Shown here: piece by piece, positions 6,994-15,615 of the stretch
Position numbering within the stretch: position 1 is the first letter of the stretch
Layout: every line of letters begins with the position of its first letter
Origin: Campylobacteraceae bacterium
GTDB taxonomy: Bacteria; Campylobacterota; Campylobacteria; Campylobacterales; Sulfurovaceae
NCBI GenBank assembly: GCA_027038275.1
Contig: JALVXC010000065.1
Span: 1 to 49,064, forward strand
Length of the DNA stretch: 49,064 nucleotides
Reading direction: 5' to 3'
Position numbers and translations under genes: made by a program
Notes under the pieces: model-generated
The model's database searches: none
Told to the model about the DNA's origin: nothing
Seen by the model: only the letters and a program-made list of their open reading frames with translations

Positions 6994-7531
6994 AAAAACA
7001 CCTTTTTATCCGTGAAAAACACCTTTTTATCCGTGAAAAACACCTTTTTATCCATATACGACACCTTTTTATCCATTAAAATTCTATATTTCTATAGACA
7101 TCAATATACTCATTAAAAACACCTTTTTATCCGTGAAAAACACCCTTTTATAAATTCACTTTTCTTAACTGTTAAATCTTCCTAATCTTTTGAAAAAATG
7201 CAATATTCAGTTAATTTTTCTTTTTAAAATGTAAAAAAAATCTATTTTTGTAATATTTTTAAACATTTTCAAATAATTTTTTCTAAAAAACCCAAAATTG
7301 TGGGGTTTAAATATTTAAAAAACACCTTTTTATCCGTGAAAAACACCCTTTTATAATTATAAAAAAATGTGAATGTTTTAAATAGAGAATCCCGATATAT
7401 GGACTTTTAAAGACTTTAAAAACACCTTTTTATCCGTTTAAAGTCTTTTTTTGAATAAAAATTTATATATTTTTTTTGCTATTTGCCGATATTTAGGATT
7501 TGAAAATCATTAAAAACACCTTTTTATCCGT
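6994..7531 (+). repeat. Iteron array of the replication origin (oriV)
   Basis: Direct repeats with core ACACCTTTTTATCCGT, usually preceded by a run of A, occur at about 6994-7013, 7015-7034, 7036-7054 (ending CCAT), 7061-7075 (ending CCAT), 7115-7134, 7318-7337, 7418-7437 and 7512-7531. Two degenerate copies (AACACCCTTTTATAA) follow at 7136-7153 and 7339-7354. The first three are about 21 bp apart, one helical turn pair, as for Rep-bound iterons. Very AT-rich segments between the groups (7141-7320, 7440-7500) could be the unwinding region. The TTATCCG part resembles half a DnaA box. Confidence 0.92.
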
Positions 7532-7606
7532 TTGAATCAACCTCCCCTAATTTCGGACTACAAGGACAAATAAATACTATTTTCTGTAAAATACACTATA
7601 TAATTT

Positions 7607-7620
7607 AAAGGGTGTTTTTA
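7607..7620 (-). promoter_or_regulatory. Inverted half-iteron overlapping the rep start
   Basis: The sequence GGGTGTTTTTA just before the ATG is the reverse complement of the left half of the iteron (TAAAAACACCC). A Rep dimer bound here would cover the ribosome-binding site and promoter (TATAAT at 7599-7604), the usual way Rep_3 initiators repress themselves. Confidence 0.6.
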
Positions 7621-8568
7621 ATGAGTAAAACAACTGATTTAACAAAAAGAAACTTTACACGGCAATCTCATGTAATAGTAAATGCTCGTTATGCACTAAC
7701 TCGTGCAGAGATAGATATTGTACTCACACTACTTACTGCAATTAAACAAGAAGATGAAGATTTTAAAGATTATCAATTTACTATAAAAGAGTTGGAACAA
7801 AAAACAAACCGTAAATGGAATTCTAAACAGCTTAAAGATACAATAAAAAGTCTTATGGGTAAACCTTTAGATATCCCTAAAGAAAATGGCAAAGGTTGGA
7901 CCATAGTTAATTGGTTTAGTTATTTTGATTATTCAGATGGAGGTATTATTACCTGTCGTTTTGATAAAGTATTAAAACCCTACTTGTTGCAGATAAAAGG
8001 TACACGTATTATTAGTGATTTTAGACATCTACTCCCTATGCAATCTAGCTACTCAAAAAGAATGTACCTACTCCTTAAAGAGTATGATAAAATAGGTAGC
8101 AGAAAGTTTAATATAGAAGAGCTACAAGATATTTTAAAAGTTCCAAATAGCCATAAGACTAGATATAATAAATTTAAGCAAGATGTACTACAACGTTCAG
8201 AAAAAGATATTAATAAATTTACAGATTTAGAGGTAAATTTTGTAGAAAAAAAACAGGGAAGAAAGATTCATGAAGTTGTCTTTTTTATACGTAAGAATAA
8301 TAATAAACTAAAAGATTTTATATCAAATATACGAGAACTTTATCCTAATAAAGTTTTATTACATACAAAAGATGGGAGACCAATTAAATGTAGCAAGAAG
8401 GGTCTACTATACTATGCAGATAGTAGCAATCTAACACTAGATAAAAAGACTGCACAAAAAACATGGGAATGGCTACATGAAAATAGAGCTAATTTAGAGT
8501 GCTATGAAAGTGTAATTGATGAAGAAAGACTTAAAAGAGTGGGAATAGACTCCTCAAAATTGACTTAA
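7621..8568 (+). CDS. rep: Rep_3-family plasmid replication initiator
   Basis: The protein has the Rep_3 (RepB/RepE) layout of two winged-helix domains: SHVIVNARYALTRAEIDIVLTLLTAI near the start, FTIKELEQKTNRKW, a central SSYSKRMYLLLKEYDKIG helix and FNIEELQDILKVP typical of the second domain, then a C-terminal basic tail. Initiators of this family bind iterons as monomers and an inverted half-site at their own promoter as dimers. Both kinds of site are upstream. I chose ATG at 7621 with AAAGG at 7607-7611; a GTG three codons earlier (7612) is the alternative and would be nearly leaderless if the TATAAT at 7599-7604 is the -10. It stands alone, followed by 390 bp without genes. Confidence 0.93.
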   Translation: MSKTTDLTKRNFTRQSHVIVNARYALTRAEIDIVLTLLTAIKQEDEDFKDYQFTIKELEQKTNRKWNSKQLKDTIKSLMGKPLDIPKENGKGWTIVNWFSYFDYSDGGIITCRFDKVLKPYLLQIKGTRIISDFRHLLPMQSSYSKRMYLLLKEYDKIGSRKFNIEELQDILKVPNSHKTRYNKFKQDVLQRSEKDINKFTDLEVNFVEKKQGRKIHEVVFFIRKNNNKLKDFISNIRELYPNKVLLHTKDGRPIKCSKKGLLYYADSSNLTLDKKTAQKTWEWLHENRANLECYESVIDEERLKRVGIDSSKLT

Positions 8569-8955
8569 AATAGAACTCTTAATTTTATAATGAGTGTTGA
8601 TATTCGATTTAATAACTCTAGCGTTATTAAGTCATAAACTATCCTAATAAAAGGCTATACTATTTTTTATTTAAAGTTCTATATTAAATAAAAAATAAAT
8701 CAAAATATAGATATAAAATCGACACCCCCCTACTCTATTCCAACCAAAGAAAATATAACTTAATAATAATCTCCCTCATTAAAATCAAAAAAATAGCATA
8801 AAATAATCAAAAAATATTATAGTAAACACAAAGACAATAAATGATGAAAGCCTAATATCAAGGGATATAGAAGAAAAATATATTTTTTATTGTTAAAAGT
8901 TATTATTAAATATTATTAGTGTAAAATTGCAAATAAAAAAAGTGAGACTAAAAAT
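8569..8955. other. Intergenic region between rep and the trb operon
   Basis: The stretch is AT-rich and contains one full 22-bp palindrome (8609-8630) about 40 bp after rep. It must also carry the trb operon promoter, but several AT-rich -10-like hexamers occur and none stands out. A short C-run (about 8724-8731) is present. No gene was found. Confidence 0.5.
8609..8630 (+). promoter_or_regulatory. 22-bp dispersed palindrome, copy 3
   Basis: A full match between rep and trbB. It could regulate the trb operon from about 330 bp upstream or serve as a partition site near the origin. Confidence 0.75.
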
Positions 8956-9927
8956 TTGTCTATAAATCCCAAAACAGATGCCCAAATAAGATTAATTGAA
9001 AAGTTAAAGAGAGAAATGGGACCAATCTGTTTAAGTGCTCTACAGAACCAAAATGTCATCGAAATAATGCTTAACAGTGATGGAACATTATGGGTAGAGG
9101 AGATGGGAAAATCGATACAACAAGTAGGTGTATTGGAAGAGACCAAAGCAAAAGCACTACTAGGAACAATAGCAAGTTACCTCAATACAACTATAACAGC
9201 AAAAAATCCTATAATAGAGTGTGAATTACCTATAGATGGAAGTCGGTTTGAAGGACTTCTTCCACCTATTGTAAGTAAACCTACTTTTAGTATCAGAAAA
9301 AAAGCCTCAAAAATTTTTACTCTTGAAGATTATTGTCTCCAAAAAATACTAACAAAAGAACAATACCAACTTATAAAACAAGCTATCTATAATCCTAATG
9401 ATGAGAAATCATCAAAAAAAAATATTCTCATTGTTGGAGGAACAGGCTCAGGTAAGACTACATTAGCCAATGCCATTATAGATGGCATTGTAAAACAGAC
9501 TCCCAAAGATAGGGTAGTCATTATAGAAGATACAGCAGAGATACAATGTGCTGCAAAAAATAACGTCATACTAAGAACAAGTAATGAAATCTCAATGTTA
9601 ACTCTATTAAGAGCTACAATGAGATTACGACCTGACAGAATCTTAGTAGGGGAGGTGCGAGGAGCAGAAGCATTAGACTTACTAAAATCATGGAATACAG
9701 GGCATAGTGGAGGTGTAGCAACTGTACACGCAAACTCTGCAAGAGCAGGGCTTACACGTTTAGAACAACTCATAGCAGAAGCTACCCAAGCACCTATGCA
9801 AACTTTAATCTCAGAAGCCATTGACATTATCATATTTATAACAAAAACTTCAAAAGGTCGTATGGTAAAAGAGATTATTGAAGTCATAGGTTATGATAAA
9901 TCAAAAGATGATTACATCATTAAATAA
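8956..9927 (+). CDS. trbB: TrbB/VirB11 traffic ATPase
   Basis: The sequence contains LIVGGTGSGKTTLANAI (Walker A, residues 159-175), an acidic IIEDTAEIQC (Asp box), MRLRPDRILVGEVRGAEALDLL (Walker B) and GHSGGVATVHANS (His box), all diagnostic of VirB11-type hexameric secretion ATPases. It powers pilus assembly and DNA transfer at the cytoplasmic face with TrbE and TraG. The length of 323 aa is normal. The only workable start is TTG at 8956-8958, with AGTGAG nine nt upstream; an in-frame stop at 8917-8919 and no ATG/GTG between make this near certain. It is the first gene of the trb operon, and a 22-bp palindrome follows its stop. Confidence 0.95.
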   Translation: MSINPKTDAQIRLIEKLKREMGPICLSALQNQNVIEIMLNSDGTLWVEEMGKSIQQVGVLEETKAKALLGTIASYLNTTITAKNPIIECELPIDGSRFEGLLPPIVSKPTFSIRKKASKIFTLEDYCLQKILTKEQYQLIKQAIYNPNDEKSSKKNILIVGGTGSGKTTLANAIIDGIVKQTPKDRVVIIEDTAEIQCAAKNNVILRTSNEISMLTLLRATMRLRPDRILVGEVRGAEALDLLKSWNTGHSGGVATVHANSARAGLTRLEQLIAEATQAPMQTLISEAIDIIIFITKTSKGRMVKEIIEVIGYDKSKDDYIIK

Positions 9928-9941
9928 GTTAGAAAATATAG

Positions 9942-9963
9942 TTAATAACTCTAGCGTTATTAA
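9942..9963 (+). promoter_or_regulatory. 22-bp dispersed palindrome, copy 4
   Basis: A full match in the 56-bp gap between trbB and trbC, 20 bp before the trbC start codon. It could tune expression of the pilin genes independently of trbB. Confidence 0.75.
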
Positions 9964-9983
9964 TTTCAAAAAAAGGACATTTT

Positions 9984-10307
9984 ATGAAAAGAAATAATAT
10001 AAAATATATACTAATTGCTCTCTTTACAATGGTACTGTTATCTCCAGAACTAATGGCAGCAGGAGCTGGTGGTGCTATGCCATGGGAAGGGCCTTTAACA
10101 ATAATAGTAACATCAATTACAGGTCCAGTTGCATTTGGAATATCTGTAATCGGAATTGTAGGAGCAGGTGCAATGCTAATATTTGGTGGAGAGATAGGGC
10201 AGTTTTTAAAGACCTCTATCATTTTAGTACTTGTAGTTGCCCTTATCGTACTAGCAACACAGTTTTTATCAAGTGCTTTTGGTATTGGTGGTGCACTTAT
10301 TGGTTAA
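9984..10307 (+). CDS. trbC: TrbC/VirB2 conjugative prepilin
   Basis: The 107-residue protein has a signal peptide (MKRNNIKYILIALFTMVLL, cleavage near ELMAA), a short loop rich in Gly/Ala and two long hydrophobic segments (about 42-64 and 71-95) typical of VirB2/TrbC pilins. The TraF protease at 2973-3521 is the RP4 enzyme that trims and cyclises this pilin, so a circular pilin is likely. The start is ATG at 9984 with AAAGGA upstream. It is followed five nt later by trbD. Confidence 0.9.
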   Translation: MKRNNIKYILIALFTMVLLSPELMAAGAGGAMPWEGPLTIIVTSITGPVAFGISVIGIVGAGAMLIFGGEIGQFLKTSIILVLVVALIVLATQFLSSAFGIGGALIG

Positions 10308-10312
10308 TAAAA

Positions 10313-10612
10313 ATGGAAAATGAAAATCAGTTAAAATCGATAAAAATCCATTCATCTCTCAACAAGCCTAATCTCTTGTTGGGAGGAGAAAGAGAGCTCA
10401 TGTTAATAGTAGGACTCTTCTCATCTGTAATGATTTTTATTGCAATGACATGGCAAACATTTATTTTAGGTGTAACTATGTGGATAGTTCTCTCTATGCT
10501 TCTTCGCATGATGGCAAAAGCTGACCCAATGATGTCAAAAATATATTTTAGACAGTTGAAATACAAAGATTTCTATAGAGCATACTCTACACCATTTTAT
10601 AGGGAAAAGTAG
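10313..10612 (+). CDS. trbD: TrbD/VirB3 inner-membrane protein
   Basis: The 99-residue protein has a short N-terminus with HSSLNKPNLLLGGERE, one long or two close hydrophobic segments (about 37-70) and a basic tail ending in FYREK. This is the VirB3/TrbD pattern, in which the protein docks with the VirB4 ATPase encoded next. An open frame extends upstream within trbC, but the ATG at 10313 directly after the trbC stop is the right start. The stop overlaps the trbE GTG (TAGTG), so trbD and trbE are coupled. Confidence 0.88.
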   Translation: MENENQLKSIKIHSSLNKPNLLLGGERELMLIVGLFSSVMIFIAMTWQTFILGVTMWIVLSMLLRMMAKADPMMSKIYFRQLKYKDFYRAYSTPFYREK

Positions 10613-13071
10613 TGTTATCATTAAAAGATTACAGAACAACAATAATGGGCTTACCAGACCTATTAAACTATGGTTTTATTATAGATGAGGGTATCTACCT
10701 TAATAAAGATGGTTCTATTTCAGCAGGATTTTACTATAGAAGCCCTGATATTAATTCAGCAACACCACAAGAGAGAAATCATATTGCATCAAAGATGAAT
10801 GCTCTACTATCTAAATTTCAAAGTGGTTGGGTTATTCATGTAGATGCAATAAGAAAACCCATTAGTGACTATCCATTAAAACAAGAAAACTACTTTAACA
10901 ATCCCATTAGTAAACTTATAGACAACGAAAGAAGAGCATTTTTTCAAACTAAAGGAACTCACTATGAGTCAATTTTTTCTATAGTTTTAACCTATTTACC
11001 ACCCAATAAAGCAAAAGGTAAAATAGCTGACATTATGTTTGAAGATAGTACAGGTGAATATAAAACTGATTTCTCTGAAAAGATGTTAACAACCTTTAAA
11101 GCTAAACTCAACGAATTTCAATTGTTAGCTTCAAATATTGTAAAAATTCATCGTATGATGCCACATAAATATGAGGATGAATACCATCAAATACATATAA
11201 GAGATGACTTTTTAGAATTTTTGAACTTTGCATTAACAGGAGATTTTCACCCTATAAACATACCACCATTAGGTGCATATCTTGATACATATATTGGAAC
11301 TTATCAACTTTGGGGAGGAGTTACTCCTAAATTAGAAGATAAATATATTGGGCTTGTTGCTATTGATGGATTTCCACAAGAGAGTGTTCCTAATATGCTA
11401 GAACAACTTAGCAATTTAGAGACTTCTTACCGATGGAATACACGTTTTATATTTATGGACCAACATGAAGCATTAAAAGATTTGGAAAAATATAGACGTA
11501 AGTGGTTACAAAAAGTTAAAGGGTGGAAAGAGCAAATTTTTGGACTACCTATAACAAAAATAGATGAACACGCAAATATGATGGTTCAAGATATAGATAG
11601 TGCAATTGCAGAGACAAACTCTGGGTTATTAGCTTATGGGTATTACACAGGAAATATTATTTTAATGGAGGAGAGTAGGGAAGTCTTAGAATTTAACCTA
11701 AAAGAGGTAGTGCGTATCATTAATAATCTTGGATTTAATGCTCGTATAGAAAATATTAATGCTATGGAAGCATGGATTGGAACACTTCCATCTCACTCAA
11801 TCCAAAATATAAGAAGACCTCTTATAAGTACTTATAATTTAACCCATTTTATACCTCTATCAAGTGTTTGGGCAGGGGATAAATATAATCCATCGAACAA
11901 GTTTCTACCTAAATCACCAGCTCTACTTTATACTGTAACACAAGGTTCTACACCATTTAGATTAAATCTTCATATAGACGATATAGGACATACACTTATT
12001 TTTGGTCCAACAGGCTCTGGAAAATCAACACTTTTAGCTCTACTAGCAAGTCAAGCACAAAAGTATAAAAATGCACAAATATTTGCATTTGATAAAGGAA
12101 ACTCGCTCTATCCACTTACTGTTGCTACAGGAGGTATTCATTATGATATTGGAGGAAAAGATGAAACAACTCTCTCTTTTGCTCCTCTTGCTGAAATCAA
12201 CACAGACTATGAGCAATCTTGGGCTGAAACATGGATAGAATCACTCCTTGTGTTACAGGGGATAGAGATAACTCCAGAAAATAGAAAAAGTATTCATTAT
12301 GCAATGACAATTCACCGAAAATCTGAATCAAAATCATTAACAGACTTTGTATCAAATATTCAAGATGATAGATTATCTAATGCTTTAGAACACTATACTA
12401 TTTCAGGACCAATGGGTTATCTACTAGATGCAGAGGAAGATAAGTTATCACTTAGTAACTTTTCATGCTTTGAAGTAGAAGAGTTAATGAATTTAGGAGA
12501 TAAAAATCTAATTCCTGTTCTACTCTATCTTTTTCATAAGATTGAAAACAATCTTGATGGTCGTCCATCATTTCTTTTCCTGGATGAAGCGTGGATTATG
12601 CTTGGACACAAAGTTTTTAAAGAGAAGATTAGAGAGTGGTTAAAAGTATTAAGAAAAGCAAACTGTGCAGTCATCTTAGCTACACAATCACTATCAGATG
12701 CAGCCCATTCTGGTATATTAGATGTACTACAAGAGTCTTGCCCTACAAAAATATTCTTACCAAATCCAAACGCATACAATAAAGGTTCTGAACATCAATT
12801 AGGACCTTATGACTACTATAAACAGTTTGGACTTAATGATACACAAATTAGGATTATTGTTAATGCTACACCTAAAAAAGAGTACTACTATCAAAGTCCT
12901 ATGGGAACTAGACTATTTAACCTTGCATTAGGTCCTATAGCTCTATCTTTTGTAGGAGTAAGTGGGAAAGATGATATAAAAAAAATAAAGCAACTCTATA
13001 AAAAATATGGCAAAAGTTGGGTTACTTATTGGCTTCATTATAGGGGTGTTAAGTATAAACATCTACTTTAA
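10612..13071 (+). CDS. trbE: TrbE/VirB4 secretion ATPase
   Basis: At 819 aa it is a full-length VirB4/TrbE. The N-terminal half matches the CagE/TrbE region. The C-terminal ATPase has GPTGSGKST (residues 465-473), FAFDKGNSLYPL, FLFLDEAWIML (Walker B, about 653-663) and LATQSLSD. The protein energises assembly of the secretion channel and pilus at the inner membrane. It starts with GTG at 10612-10614, overlapping the trbD stop, with AGGG upstream. The stop codon lies inside a 22-bp palindrome. Confidence 0.96.
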   Translation: MLSLKDYRTTIMGLPDLLNYGFIIDEGIYLNKDGSISAGFYYRSPDINSATPQERNHIASKMNALLSKFQSGWVIHVDAIRKPISDYPLKQENYFNNPISKLIDNERRAFFQTKGTHYESIFSIVLTYLPPNKAKGKIADIMFEDSTGEYKTDFSEKMLTTFKAKLNEFQLLASNIVKIHRMMPHKYEDEYHQIHIRDDFLEFLNFALTGDFHPINIPPLGAYLDTYIGTYQLWGGVTPKLEDKYIGLVAIDGFPQESVPNMLEQLSNLETSYRWNTRFIFMDQHEALKDLEKYRRKWLQKVKGWKEQIFGLPITKIDEHANMMVQDIDSAIAETNSGLLAYGYYTGNIILMEESREVLEFNLKEVVRIINNLGFNARIENINAMEAWIGTLPSHSIQNIRRPLISTYNLTHFIPLSSVWAGDKYNPSNKFLPKSPALLYTVTQGSTPFRLNLHIDDIGHTLIFGPTGSGKSTLLALLASQAQKYKNAQIFAFDKGNSLYPLTVATGGIHYDIGGKDETTLSFAPLAEINTDYEQSWAETWIESLLVLQGIEITPENRKSIHYAMTIHRKSESKSLTDFVSNIQDDRLSNALEHYTISGPMGYLLDAEEDKLSLSNFSCFEVEELMNLGDKNLIPVLLYLFHKIENNLDGRPSFLFLDEAWIMLGHKVFKEKIREWLKVLRKANCAVILATQSLSDAAHSGILDVLQESCPTKIFLPNPNAYNKGSEHQLGPYDYYKQFGLNDTQIRIIVNATPKKEYYYQSPMGTRLFNLALGPIALSFVGVSGKDDIKKIKQLYKKYGKSWVTYWLHYRGVKYKHLL

Positions 13072-13089
13072 TAACGCTAGAGTTATTAA
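13068..13089 (-). promoter_or_regulatory. 22-bp dispersed palindrome, copy 5
   Basis: Full match in the reversed core orientation, overlapping the trbE stop codon and ending 20 bp before trbJ. Confidence 0.75.
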
Positions 13090-13109
13090 AATCAAAAAAA
13101 AGGAAAAGC

Positions 13110-13886
13110 ATGAAAAGAACACTAATAAAACTATTACTTATTATCTCTTTCTCCCAACAAGCTAATTCAGGGAGTGTAGGAAATATTTATACAGGAATTT
13201 CATCAGAAGTAACACAACTAGCACAGTTTGCAGCAGATGGAGTTGCTTATGGACTAGACTATGCAGAACAAGTCGCACAATATGCAAAGTTAGTAGAGAC
13301 ATATAATAATCAATTCCAAAGTTATAAACTAATGCTCCAGAACATTAGTCAATTATCTCCTAGACAATGGAATGAGTTTCGTCAAAGTGTTATTGGTTTA
13401 AAACATGCTCTTGAGTTTGGAGATGGAGTTAGCTATACCATGGCAAACTACAATCAACAGTTTAGTAAATTGTTTAAAGGGTATAACCACTATCTTAGTA
13501 AAGCTCAAAATGGGACTATTGATTTTACAACAATATATAAACAGTTCAATACAAGTACACGAGATACAATAAATGGTGCATTAAAATCACTCAAATTACA
13601 AGCGTCTGATATGATGTCAGATGAAGCAACAATGCAATATCTACAACAAAAAAGTCTATCAGCTGCAGGACAGAAATCTGCTATACAGGCTGCTTCACAA
13701 ATTGCTCTTCATCAAACCCACCAACTAAAAGAGTTACGAAATACTATTATGACTCAAATCAATTTACAGAGTGAATTTATGCTAACTCAAAATGAAAAAA
13801 AGGCATTTCAAGAGGCAATTAGTAAAGCAAAAACAACAAAAGGTATTAAACCAATAATTGGTGATGAGACACCAATAGGATATTAA
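13110..13886 (+). CDS. trbJ: TrbJ/VirB5-like minor pilin or pilus-tip protein
   Basis: The 258-residue secreted protein has a signal peptide (MKRTLIKLLLIISFSQQANS) and a largely helical mature part with repeated Q-rich helices (AQYAKLVETYNNQFQSYKLMLQNI), as expected for TrbJ/VirB5. TrbJ lies between TrbE and TrbK in Ti-type operons, exactly as here. The start is ATG with AAAGGA upstream. The protein ends in KPIIGDETPIGY, and the last 12 residues recur at the C-terminus of the next protein; the encoding 36-nt DNA is nearly identical. That is not a known feature of TrbJ. Confidence 0.85.
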   Translation: MKRTLIKLLLIISFSQQANSGSVGNIYTGISSEVTQLAQFAADGVAYGLDYAEQVAQYAKLVETYNNQFQSYKLMLQNISQLSPRQWNEFRQSVIGLKHALEFGDGVSYTMANYNQQFSKLFKGYNHYLSKAQNGTIDFTTIYKQFNTSTRDTINGALKSLKLQASDMMSDEATMQYLQQKSLSAAGQKSAIQAASQIALHQTHQLKELRNTIMTQINLQSEFMLTQNEKKAFQEAISKAKTTKGIKPIIGDETPIGY

Positions 13887-13894
13887 GGAATAAG

Positions 13895-14281
13895 ATGAAA
13901 TTTTTTATTTTAATCACTCTAGCTATTTATATTATAACAATGAATGGCTGTGACACTAAAACTGTAGAGGGTAGCTATATTGTACTCAAAGAGGATAAAC
14001 CTTTTAAATTAGATTCAAAATATGTTATTGCCACATTTGGCAAAAAGAATATCTCATTTAACTCAGGAGCAAGTGGTACATATGAAGTTACAAACAATAA
14101 AGTTATTGTACAAGGACAAGTATCACAAGTTTTTACTATAAAAGGAGAGGATTTAGTAAATGATAAGTGGTATCTAAAGAAGAGTACTGATAAAGAGATT
14201 AATCTTCTACAAAAGAGAGCAAAGGAAGAGCAGAAAGCTAATAAGCCAATTATAGGTGATGAGACACCAATAGGATATTAA
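13895..14281 (+). CDS. TrbK-position lipoprotein, candidate entry-exclusion protein
   Basis: A short signal peptide ends in NGC at residue 19 (MNGCDTK), a lipobox-like site, so a lipoprotein is likely. The 110-residue mature part is beta-rich in appearance (SYIVLKEDKPFKLDSKYVIATF, FNSGASGTYEV) and ends with a charged helix. Its place between trbJ and trbL is that of trbK, which encodes the small entry-exclusion lipoprotein of IncP and Ti plasmids. Sequence similarity to TrbK cannot be claimed by eye and the protein is longer than RP4 TrbK. It shares its last 12 residues with TrbJ. The start is ATG with AAGGA, 8 nt after the trbJ stop. Confidence 0.65.
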   Translation: MKFFILITLAIYIITMNGCDTKTVEGSYIVLKEDKPFKLDSKYVIATFGKKNISFNSGASGTYEVTNNKVIVQGQVSQVFTIKGEDLVNDKWYLKKSTDKEINLLQKRAKEEQKANKPIIGDETPIGY

Positions 14282-14287
14282 AGAGTA

Positions 14288-15604
14288 ATGAAAATATTAC
14301 TACTTCTGATTTTCCCTCTGTTGCTATTGGCAGATGTCTCTACCAATAACCAAGCACAAGGACTATTAACCATTTTTGACACAGCTAAGAGTGCATGGAT
14401 TGCAGCCGTTGTACCTTTTGCAATTCGTCTATTTTGGTTATTAGTAACAATAGATTGGGTATGGACTTTTGGAGTGTTACTCCTAAAAGGAACAGAGATT
14501 TCAGAGATATTAGCCACAGTAATACAAAAAATCCTTATCATTGGATTTTTTTTAGCACTATTTCAGTACACCACATGGCTCGATACAATTCCTCAATCTT
14601 TTGGTCAACTTGCTGATACTATTAATGCTTTACCTAAAAAAATAACACCTGATACAATACTTGAACAGGGATTTAATATTGTAGATACTGTATGGGGAAG
14701 TACCTCATGGTTTTCAAACCCAGGAGATTCTATTGGATTAATGATAGCAGGATTAGTTATTCTTTTTGCATTTATTATTATGACAGCTATGTTTTTCACT
14801 GTAATAGTAAAACTTTATCTTCTGATAGTCGGTGCATATTTTATACTTGCCCTAGGAGGACTCTCTTACACTAGAACTATTGGAATCAATGCACTTGTTG
14901 CAGTATTTAAAGCAGGAGTTGAACTCTTCTTTATAAAGCTTCTACTTGGTTTTTCACTCAATACAATTACAACAATGGCAGCAAATGTAGCCACAGACAA
15001 TAGCTCCATTATGGCAATGATTGGTATCTCTATTCTTATTGCAGCACTAGTAAGTATGGTCTCTGGACTTGCAGACTCTCTAGTAAGTGGAACACTTGGT
15101 ACTAATGGCTCTCTTGCTTCAAATACTAAAGCAACAATGATGGGAGCAGGTGCAGGGGCAATAGGTGGAGCAATGGCAAGTGTAGTACAGGTTCAAAATG
15201 CAAACAGCACCTCAAGAAATCCAAATTTAGAAAATAGTAATAATTCTGATTCTGGAAATTTTATGAAATCAGGTAAACAAGCTGTCCAAACAACAACAGC
15301 AACTATAGCAGGAGCTAGTGCAGGAGCGATAAGTGGAGCTATTAAAGGAGCTATAGGGTTTTCTCCTCTTTACTCTGGCAACAAAAGTGGAACTGCTATG
15401 GGAAAACTATTTTCTACAAATTATCAAAAAAATAATTTATCTACTCCACTAAATCAAAGCACCAATAGTCATAACTCCAATGATGATTTAATATCAGGTT
15501 CTATAAGTGGTGGAGAGACTCTAAATAATAAACAAAACAGTAATGAGACAAAAGAGGATAGTACTTATATATCAGGTATTCCAAGGAGTGATACAAATGA
15601 ATAA
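14288..15604 (+). CDS. trbL: TrbL/VirB6 polytopic inner-membrane channel protein
   Basis: A signal peptide (MKILLLLIFPLLLLA) is followed by at least five hydrophobic segments between about residues 35 and 260, including IGLMIAGLVILFAFIIMTAMFF and a helix with LYLLIVGAYFILALGG typical of TrbL. A Gly/Ala-rich segment (GAGAGAIGGAMASV) and a polar Ser/Asn-rich C-terminal tail follow. TrbL/VirB6 forms the inner-membrane part of the translocation channel. The length of 438 aa is normal. The start is ATG 14288, with AAAGAG close by, 6 nt after the previous stop. Confidence 0.9.
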   Translation: MKILLLLIFPLLLLADVSTNNQAQGLLTIFDTAKSAWIAAVVPFAIRLFWLLVTIDWVWTFGVLLLKGTEISEILATVIQKILIIGFFLALFQYTTWLDTIPQSFGQLADTINALPKKITPDTILEQGFNIVDTVWGSTSWFSNPGDSIGLMIAGLVILFAFIIMTAMFFTVIVKLYLLIVGAYFILALGGLSYTRTIGINALVAVFKAGVELFFIKLLLGFSLNTITTMAANVATDNSSIMAMIGISILIAALVSMVSGLADSLVSGTLGTNGSLASNTKATMMGAGAGAIGGAMASVVQVQNANSTSRNPNLENSNNSDSGNFMKSGKQAVQTTTATIAGASAGAISGAIKGAIGFSPLYSGNKSGTAMGKLFSTNYQKNNLSTPLNQSTNSHNSNDDLISGSISGGETLNNKQNSNETKEDSTYISGIPRSDTNE

Positions 15605-15615
15605 AAGGATTTTAA

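Noticed and set aside
6994-7531. CRISPR array
   Set aside because: The direct repeats are short, unevenly spaced, without spacer-length regularity, and lie before a Rep_3 gene: they are iterons.
9387-9887. A 166-codon antisense frame inside trbB
   Set aside because: It is the mirror of a well-conserved VirB11 gene; no independent evidence for expression.
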